From Aedes albopictus (Eukaryota; Arthropoda; Insecta; Diptera; Culicidae): DNA of 64,000 nucleotides. The position numbers and the translations under genes are program-made. This document shows positions 56,331 through 64,000 of this stretch, one piece after another. The notes below the pieces were generated by a model. The model was not told the origin of the DNA. It saw only the letters and a program-made list of their open reading frames with translations, and searched no databases. Location of the stretch: positions 362,951,238 to 363,015,237 of the forward strand of contig NC_085138.1 of assembly GCF_035046485.1 (NCBI RefSeq), in the 5' to 3' direction. The number at the start of each line of letters is the position of its first letter. Position 1 is the first letter of the stretch.

Positions 56331-58300
56331 GGCATTTTGGATAACCTGATGAACGTTTAGCAGGAAAACAGTCTCAGACCATATCTGAACCGGTAGTGTT
56401 CCGGAACCGGTTCCGGATGTCCCGCCGGAAGTGGCCAAATATAAAAGTGAACTAAAGCCATGCATGCGACACATCAAATTGCGGCAATTTCGATAACCTG
56501 ATGAACAGTTAGCAAGAAAACAGTCTCAGACCATATCTGAACCGGTTGTGTTCCGGAACCGGTTCCGGATGTTCCGCGGGAAGTGGCCAAATATAAAAGT
56601 GAACCAAATCCATACATGCGACATATCAAAGCGCGACTTTTTTATAACCCAATGACAGGTTGGCATTAAAAAAGACTCAGACCATATCTGAACCGGTAGA
56701 GTTTCGGAACCGGTTCCGGATGACCCGCTGGGAGTGGTCAAATAAAAAAGTGATCCAAACCCATGCATGCGACACATCAAACTGCGGCAATTTCGATAAC
56801 CTGATGAACAGTTAGCAAGAAAACAGTCCCAGACCATATCTGAAACGGTTTTGTTCCGGAACCGGCTCCGGGTGTCTTGCCGAAAGTGGCCAAATATTAA
56901 AGTGAACCAAATCCACGCATGTGACATATCAAAGCGCGGCTTTTGTGATAATGAAAGGTTGGCATAAAATAGACTCAGACCATATCTGAGCCAGTAGTGT
57001 TGCGGAACCGGTTCCTGGAGTTCCGCCGGAAGTGGCCGTATATAAAATTTGACATAGTTTTTACATGCGGCACATCAAATCACAGATTTTCCGACAATTT
57101 GATGACCTTTTATGCTAAGACCACATTATGGACTGTCAGTAGTTCCGGAACTAGTTCCGGGTTTCCCTCCGAAAGCGGCTGAATATAAAATTGTACCAAA
57201 CCCATGCATGCGACATAGCAAAGCGCGGCTTTTTTGATAACCTAACAAACGTTTGCAAGCAAATAGGCTCAGATTATTTAAGAGATTATCAGTAGTGTTC
57301 CGCAACCGGTTCCGAGCCGAAAGTGAAAGCAAACCCGTGCATGCGATTGAGGTATCACGGCTATTTAGGTAACATGAAGAAAAGTTGCAAAAAATAGGCG
57401 CAAGCCATATCAGTGTGTTACGGAACCGATTCCGGTTGTCCCGCCAGGAATGGTCAAATGTAAAAGAGAACCAATATATGTAACATATCAATGACTTATT
57501 CAGTAACATGATAAACGATAGCCAACAAATAATCTCAGACCATATTTGGGAGAACCGGTAGTGTTCCAGAACTAGAGACGAGACGAGTAGCCCACCGGAA
57601 GAGGTAAAATATAGAAGGGAACTGAACCATAGCGGCGTTTTTTTATAATCTGATGTAAGGCCAACAATAAAATAGTCTCAGGCCACATCTAGAACTTGTA
57701 ATAATCTTTCGGAATCGGTTGCGGGTGTTCCTTCGGAAGTGATTTAATAGAAGTCTCCAGTTAGCCTAGTGGTTAAGGCTTTGACTCCCTGAGCATAGTG
57801 TATCATTGTACTTGCCTCACAATATAAAAGTTCATGCAATGGCAGGCAAAGAAAGCCCTACAATTAATAACTGTGGAAAAGCGCTCAAAGAACAAAGTTG
57901 AAGTGAGGCAGGCCAAGTCCCAGTGGGGACGTCGAGCCATAAAGAAGAAGAAGAAACCAAAACCATGCATGCGATACATAAAATCGTGGTTTTTCAAAAA
58001 ATTGTTGAACTGTTGCAAGAAAATAGCATCAGATCACATTAATTTTCAGCTTTTTAGTTAACTCGATGAACAGTTAACAAGAACATAATCTCAGACCACA
58101 TTTGAGACAACCAGAATTGGTTCCAGGTGTCCCACCGGAAGTGGTCAAACGTAAAATTTAACAAAACCCATGCAAGCTGCACACCAAATAGCGGAATTAT
58201 AAAAGTGAACAAAATAAATGTCAAAGCGATAAATCAAATCGTGGCTTTTTTGATAGCCTGTAAACGTTGGGTAAGATTATAAGTGAAGAAATGGTCAAAG
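56330..58300. repeat. about 151-bp satellite, roughly 13 units
   Basis: Units contain CCGGAACCGGTTCCGG, AAGTGGCCAAATATAAAAGTG, CATGCATGCGACACATCAA and GTCTCAGACCATATCTGA. The last word recurs at about 56371, 56523, 56674, 56825 and 56972. Divergence grows to the right. Confidence 0.85.
57750..57955 (+). mobile_element. Feilai-like SINE inside the satellite
   Basis: GTCTCCAGTTAGCCTAGTGG (A box) through CATGCAATGGCAGGCAAAGA to a GAAGAAGAAG tail. It interrupts one satellite unit. Confidence 0.8.
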
Positions 58301-58766
58301 TCTTCAATATGCAAGAGAACAAAATCGTGACTAAAGTGATATCTTCAAATCACACCATTTCAGATTCCAGCGGTGTAAATGCATAGTAGGATGGATCAAC
58401 GTTTTATGGAAAAATTAAAATCTAATCGCATCAACACCTTATCAATTTTCAATCTTCAATCTATTTTTGCTTCTAAAATTACTGCTCACAATTTGGGTGC
58501 GGCTGGTTGAGCCCTCGCTCTTCTCATTGCCATTGAAATTTGAATGGAAATTTTTACATTTTCTGCATTTTTCTCGTAAGAAGATCACATTTTACATGAA
58601 TCGTGTTACATTTGGTAATAAAATATAGCCTAAAGTGTACTGAAATAAACAATGGCGTAGATCACAAAGTGATCTACGATTGTGAATAGAGTTGACCTTC
58701 TTCATGCATTAGCTGACGCTCGCCCCGCTGCCGTAGTGCATGGAATGGAGTCATAATGACCCCAAT

Positions 58767-59157
58767 CAGAGATGCCAGATTATTTTTATCAAAAATCTGT
58801 ATCATTACATATTTTTCTGTATCGCCGTATTTGAGGGTATAGTAGACACCGAGAGTCCTAGATTTCAATAGGAACTAACAAAAATGTACTACTTTCTGAC
58901 AGTTTAAAACTCTTGCAGGTATTTATTTTTCTAAAACATTTGTGAAAACGTACAAATTTTCATAAATTCTTCAAAATTTAAGCAACAATTTATAAAGTTT
59001 TCAATAAATTTATTGCAAAAAGCTTCAAATTTCATGCTTTCTGGAGAAATCTGTATAACATTTCAAAATTCTGTATTTTTCTGTACTCTATATCTTGTCT
59101 GTATAGAAGGTCAAAAATTTGTATAATACAGAAAAATCTGTATATTTGGCATCTCTG
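58767..59157. mobile_element. hAT-type MITE, 391 bp
   Basis: Ends CAGAGATGCCAGATTATTTT and TATATTTGGCATCTCTG. Flanks ACCCCAAT and ACCTCAAT are an 8-bp duplication with one change. Confidence 0.7.
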
Positions 59158-59849
59158 ACCTCAATATACGACCAGGGTTAAGGTGGTCAAGCAGTCAACT
59201 GAGAGGTCTGATATTTTTCAGCTCTGCTTTGATCTTGAACATTACATCGGAATATGAACCATGAATAAGTTTCCAAAATCGATCATGGATTTGTTAAAAT
59301 TGTTGTTTTTCTATATAAAGTATTATCAGGATTCAGGAACATTTTGGCTAACGTCGACAGAAAGTTCATGAGTACATATTCGACGAGAAAGGCACTATCA
59401 CCACTAGGTGGATAAATCTGGTTTTTATATTTTTTGTAGTGAATATAAAACCCCAAGCGAAGCTGCATATGTAAGCCCTAGGTATAACTGTAACACAAAA
59501 AAGATTGAAAAAGTTTCATCAAGTACATATTGAGATATAATGTTTTAAAAATGTGTTCAAAAATCTTATAAGTTTTACTAAAAGTTCTATAACTTTCAGA
59601 AAACTTTTTCGATCTCGCTCAAAATTTTACCAATGGAGCTTCAATATATGGTTAATGATTGATCGAAATTTAAGTGTTTTTGATTGACGTATAAAAAAAT
59701 TATGAAGATTTAAATGAAAAATGATTTTGACCAAAATATTGCTGTACGGACAATTGTTTGATACACTGTATAAGGGTTTGAATTTCTGGGTCATAATGAC
59801 CCCAATGCATTATATTCGTAACTTTTTTTAATGCCCGAAGAAGGTTAAA

Positions 59850-62360
59850 TTTCTATAAAAATTACTCATAAAATTCTTCTAGAAATTACTCCAAAGTCAT
59901 CTCAGGAGTTTTTCCAGGTATTCCCCAGGGATTGCTCCAGGAGCTCCTCCAACGATTGTTTCTGAAATTGATTTAATGAAACTTGTTTTAACATTCCTAT
60001 GAAATTCCTTGAAAAATTACTTCAATATTGTTTATGTAATTTCGTAAATTACATCTCTCAATGCCTCACAGAATTCCTTGAGGAATCCCAGGAAGGAGGT
60101 TTCTTAAGAAACCGCAGAAGAAGTTCCAAAAAGAAACCCACTAGGCTGTTCCAAAAAGAAACCCACTCGGTATCCCCTAAAGAAATTTTCCTAGGGATTC
60201 CTGAAGGACCCTTGGAAGAGTTTCCGAAGGAATCGCTGAAAGTTCTCTGAAAATTCTGAAATCTCAGAAAAATTCCGTGGAAATTTATTGAGGTAATCTC
60301 TTACTGGTTTTCATGAGTGTTAAGTGATATTTCTGAAGGATTTCCCGAGTAAGTTTTAGATGGAACCCATGGAGGAATTTTTGGAAGAATTCTTGGAGGA
60401 ATTCTTGAATAAATTGACTATCTAATTCTTGCAGATATCCCTGGAGATATTCTTGAACGAATGCCTGGAGGATTATGTGAAAGAATCCCAGAGATTTTTT
60501 GAAAGAATTCTCGAAAGTGTTATTTATGAAACTTCTGGAAAATCTCCTTTAGAAACTCTTGATGTAATTCATATAAGAATTTGTTTATAAGTACTTAAAA
60601 AACACATAAAGAAATATCTTATAAAATTTCTTGGAAGATGTTCTGAAATAATTTCTGGAGAAATTCATGAACATATTTTCGAAGGAATCGCCGAAAGAAT
60701 GTCTAGAGAAATACTTAAGCTTCTGTAAAGGTTCCTAGAAAAAGCTTATGAGAAATTTTCCAAGGAATTTGCCTTAAACTTTCCAGGAATTATTTCTAAT
60801 GAAATTTATGCATTTCCTAAGTAATACAAGTACAAACTCCTAATGGTATCCTTTTAAGAAACCCAGAAGGAATTTCTGGTAAAATACATGGAATACATGG
60901 AACACTCGGAGGAACTCATAAAGGAATCTCAAGAGGAATCTCTATGTGAATTTTTGCAGAAATCATTGTAGGAATATCTACTCGATTCACTTGGGCGCTA
61001 TCTATGAACTACGTAGACTCCTTTTTGGCCATCTCAGAGCTCTCCTCCCCCCTCGTTGACTTTTGTCCATACAAAATTTTCGAAATTTGTATGGAGCGTA
61101 GACTTTTGCCAGACCAGAACCCCCCCCCCCCTCCCCCTCTTCAGGAGTCTGCGTAGTTCATGGACAGGCCCTAAACAAAATCGTGAAAGAACTTCTGGAG
61201 AACTTCCTGGCGACACTCCATGAATAAATTTGTAGAAAAACCCCTGATAGAGTTTTCGAAGCAACCGATGGTGGAATTACTGGAACAACTCTGAGATTAC
61301 AATGTAAGTAGAACTGCTGAAGTTATTTCTGAAGAGGGAACGCCCATAAATTACGCCACGCTTTGAGAAGGGTCGGGTTCTGAAAAGTGTGAAAACCCCA
61401 TCTCAAATTTCAGAGGATGTCCCATACAAAATGTGTGCTATAGGGGGACGAGAATTGTAAATGGACATTTTTTACGTGGCTTATTAAAATTTCTAAAAAA
61501 TCAAAGGGGCCGTTTCCGGAAGTTCTATACAGAAATTCTTTGGAAAATTTATGGAGTAACTTATGACATCCTTGAAAAGTATTTCTGAAGGAGCTTTTGG
61601 ATTTTAAGAAATCCTTGGAGAAATTTCAGAAAGAATTATGGACTTCTCATTTTAATGAACGCTGTTAGATGGTCTGGAATCCGTGGATGGTTTTCTGAAA
61701 GAATCTTCGGAGAAATTTCTAAAGTAATCCATGGAGGAATTTCTTAAGTATAGAAGGTTTTCTAGCAGGATTCTTGGTAAATTTCCTGGAGGGCCCCCTA
61801 TAGGAATTTCTGAAGATGATTTCATGGAATAGATGCCTCTACGAATGTCATTCGTGAATTGCTGAGGAATTCTTCCAAGAGATATACCAAAAATATATAC
61901 GAGAATGTGTTTGTGATTCTTATGAAAATACCGCCAAGAATTTCGTTGATAATCCCTTAAGGTTTACCAAAGAAACTCGCTTAGTATTTAAAAAATAATA
62001 AGTGAGGATCTTCAGAGTTATGCAGTAAGAAATCATTAAAAGAAATCATTAGAAAAAAAGGTTACAAATGATTCCTATAGCAATCTTTTAATGATTTTCT
62101 TCCAATTTTTCTTTTGAAATTCAATAGTTAGCTACTACGGTAATTTCATTAGAAACACTGTCGGTAACTTTTTTTTATATAAAATTTCACCGGCAATTGT
62201 TTTGGGAATTTCTTCCACAAATCTTTCGGCAATTTCTCAATAACTTTCTTCGGGCAAAATTTCCTGTTGTAAATGCTGAAGGAATGTTCAATGGAATTTT
62301 TAAATGATTTAATAAACGAATTACGGTTTTCATAAGAATAATCGGAGGATTCGCCAGATA
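59850..62360. repeat. degenerate repeat, mainly GGAGGAATTCC polarity
   Basis: GGAGGAATTCTTGGA-like words dominate 60350-61900. Two inserts break it: an inverted-repeat element at 60988-61173 (TGAACTACGTAGACTCC / GGAGTCTGCGTAGTTCA) and a decayed one at 61337-61515 (CCCATAAATTACGCCACGC). Polarity is mixed beyond 62100. Confidence 0.5.
60988..61173. mobile_element. MITE with TGAACTACGTAGACTCC ends
   Basis: Inverted ends of about 30 bases, TTGGGCGCTATCTATGAACT and its relative AGTTCATGGACAGGCCCTA. The interior has a C-run and paired TTTTGTCCATACAAAAT / ATTTGTATGGAGCG words. Confidence 0.65.
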
Positions 62361-62371
62361 GCTTCTAGGGG

Positions 62372-62567
62372 TCTCCAGTTAGCCTAGTGGTTAAGGCTAT
62401 CGTTGTGCTTGCCTCACAATATGCTTATTAATACAATGGCTGGCAAAGAAAGCCCTAAAATTAATAACTGTGGAAGTGCTCAAAGAACACCAAGTTGGAG
62501 AGAGGCAGGTCAAGTTCCAGTGGGAGCTTAGAGCCATACAGAAGAATAAGAAGAAGAAGAACCGAAG
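62372..62567 (+). mobile_element. Feilai-like SINE
   Basis: GTCTCCAGTTAGCCTAGTGG, then ATACAATGGCTGGCAAAGAA, AACTGTGGAAGTGCTCAAAG and an AGAAGAAGAAG tail. Same family as 57750-57955 and 47436-47690. Confidence 0.8.
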
Positions 62568-62664
62568 GATTTTGGAATCGAAATGGCCGTATCAGTTTCC
62601 AAAGAACATTCCGAAGAAATTCCCGAAAAACTGCCAGAGAAATTCCCAACAGAATTGCCAAATA

Positions 62665-63574
62665 CAGGGGATGGCCAAAATGTTTGGGATAGGCAACTTT
62701 TTTTCTCTCACAAAAAAGTTCAACATGCTATAACTTTTCATAGAGTGCATCAAAAAATCTCAAATTTTGACTGTTTGTCACCCAATTATATGTGCATCAA
62801 TGGTACAAATGTGGGCTCGATTGAATAGTTTTTCACGAAGTCAGAACCGTTCGGGTAAAACACATTTTTTTAGACAACACATTTTTGAGCTGTCATATCT
62901 CGGAAACCAGTGAACCGAATTGAATGAATTTTTTAACGTTTATCAACAATATATTGATACTTAATACAACGTTATAAAATGTAATATTTTTTCATGGCGA
63001 ATTAAGTTATACCGGGTTGAAATTTTTACCCATATAGAGGAAAATTAGTCAAATTTACAATACCACACAAAAATTACTAAATGTGTTCTTCCTTTATGCT
63101 AAATTGGCTCTAATATATCTGATTAAAGATAACTTGAGAACAGAAGTGGAAAATCTTTGGACATCAACACTAAAATTTATTGACATTGACGTAACAAAAA
63201 TACATTTTTTCGAGAAAAATCCAAAAAGTGTCTATCCATGATAACTTTTTTCAACGTTCAAAAAGTATCTATTTTTTAATAGTTTGTGAAGCATTTGTAT
63301 ACTGTTAGTGTACGTTCAAAATTTCATTTAATTCGGTTCACTGGTTTCCGAGATATGACAGCTCAAAAATGAGTTGTCTAAAAAAAAGTGTTTTACCCGA
63401 ACGGTTCTAACTTTGCGAAAGATTAATCAATCGAGCCCAAATTTGTACCAATGATGCACATATAATAGGTTGACAAACAGATTTTTTGATGCACTCTATG
63501 AAAAGTTATAGCATGTTGAACTTTTTTGTGAGAGAAAAAAAGTTGCCTATCCCAAACATTTTGGCCATCCCCTG
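62665..63574. mobile_element. TA-type MITE with arms of about 280 bp
   Basis: CAGGGGATGGCCAAAATGTT and its complement AACATTTTGGCCATCCCCTG form the ends, each flanked by TA. The arms include TTTCCGAGATATGACAGCTC near the inner limit. The interior is AT-rich and non-coding. Confidence 0.85.
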
Positions 63575-63639
63575 TAAATGTCCATAGAAGTTAAAATTTA
63601 TTTATTTATTTATCATGAACTAACTATTTAGAAGAGGGA

Positions 63640-64000
63640 AATGTCCCTTTCAGTGCTTTCCGCCATAAGCTTACGAAAAAAATTCTACAAATTTCCTTTT
63701 ACAATGCTTTTAGCAATTTTTCAATGAAATCCTTTGGAAATTTTTCAGAAAAATCCTTTGAAAAATCAAAAACATCCGTATGGAACTGCCAAAGGAATGT
63801 TCAAAGGAATTTCAGAAGACGCCGAATTAATTTTCAAAGGATTTCTTTTTTGTAGGAATTTCCACAGAAAAATCCGAAGAAAATTTTTGAAAAACTTTCC
63901 AAGAAATTTCCATAGAAGTTGCTCAAAAAAAATCCTATGAAAATTGCCAATGGGATGCCTGGAAACGTTTAAAGTAAGTTTCGAAACAAGTTCCAAAAGA
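63640..64000. repeat. degenerate AT-rich repeat to window end
   Basis: TTTGGAAATTTTTCAG and CATAGAAGTT words with AGAAATTTCC. No gene seen. Confidence 0.4.

Larger units (their letters stand above)
51800..59770. mobile_element. long-TIR TA-type element, split by an RTE LINE
   Basis: Ends are TACAGTGTATCAAACAATT and its complement AATTGTTTGATACACTGTA. The right arm (59430-59770) is complementary to 51800-51918 plus 55448-55655, so the LINE in between lies inside the left arm. Without it the element is about 4.4 kb, with arms of roughly 330 bp and a satellite interior. Confidence 0.7.

Noticed and set aside
1..64000. Endogenous viral sequences or toxin genes
   Set aside because: I saw no frame with recognisable viral polymerase, capsid or glycoprotein, nor toxin motifs. 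The only reverse transcriptase is that of the LINE, and the LTRs have no internal genes.

Overview
The window looks like repeat-rich nuclear DNA of a culicine mosquito, most likely Aedes. The basis is intronless two-domain (atypical) odorant-binding protein genes, tRNA-headed SINEs of the Feilai kind, an RTE/JAM1-like LINE, and very many short inverted-repeat elements with TA, TTAA or 8-bp target duplications in AT-rich DNA. The species call is inference, not a database match.

Protein-coding content is sparse. There are four clear genes, all secreted two-domain odorant-binding-protein paralogues: three on the minus strand (21083-21964, 38142-38993, 39479-40336) and one on the plus strand (49176-49979). 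Each has a TATA-like box about 32 bp upstream of a CAGT initiator and a 5' leader of only 22-32 nt. The three minus-strand genes also share an upstream block about 135-160 bp from the start site. A single well-formed internal exon (16612-16764, plus strand) points to another gene whose remaining exons I cannot place.

Layout. 1-15 kb: degenerate GGAATTCC-type repeat with MITEs and long hairpins. 15-16.8 kb: unique sequence, an 11-bp satellite and the orphan exon. 17-20.4 kb: a 12-bp satellite with a hierarchy of 12, 24 and about 703 bp. 21-24 kb: first OBP gene and its flanks. 25-31 kb: a ~290-bp tandem repeat, a SINE split by a hairpin element carrying a hammerhead-like motif, and a foldback element split by an LTR that is itself split by a MITE. 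32-38 kb: a pseudo-symmetric foldback structure bounded by mirrored 16-bp arrays. 38-40.5 kb: the OBP pair. 41-46 kb: a TA element with many subterminal repeats, then an ATGGCGGC-rich satellite holding a LINE/SINE-type insert and a solo LTR with a hAT MITE inside it. 47-48.2 kb: two SINEs with different heads but related tails. 49-50 kb: fourth OBP gene. 51.8-59.8 kb: a long-TIR element interrupted by a dead RTE LINE (itself split by a TTAA MITE) and carrying a ~151-bp satellite. 59.8-64 kb: degenerate repeat, a SINE and several MITEs.

The OBP genes probably act together as extracellular ligand carriers and seem to be under shared control. Nearly everything else is mobile-element or satellite DNA, and the long open frames in the satellites are by-products of repeat units whose length is a multiple of 3, or that stay stop-free in all frames.
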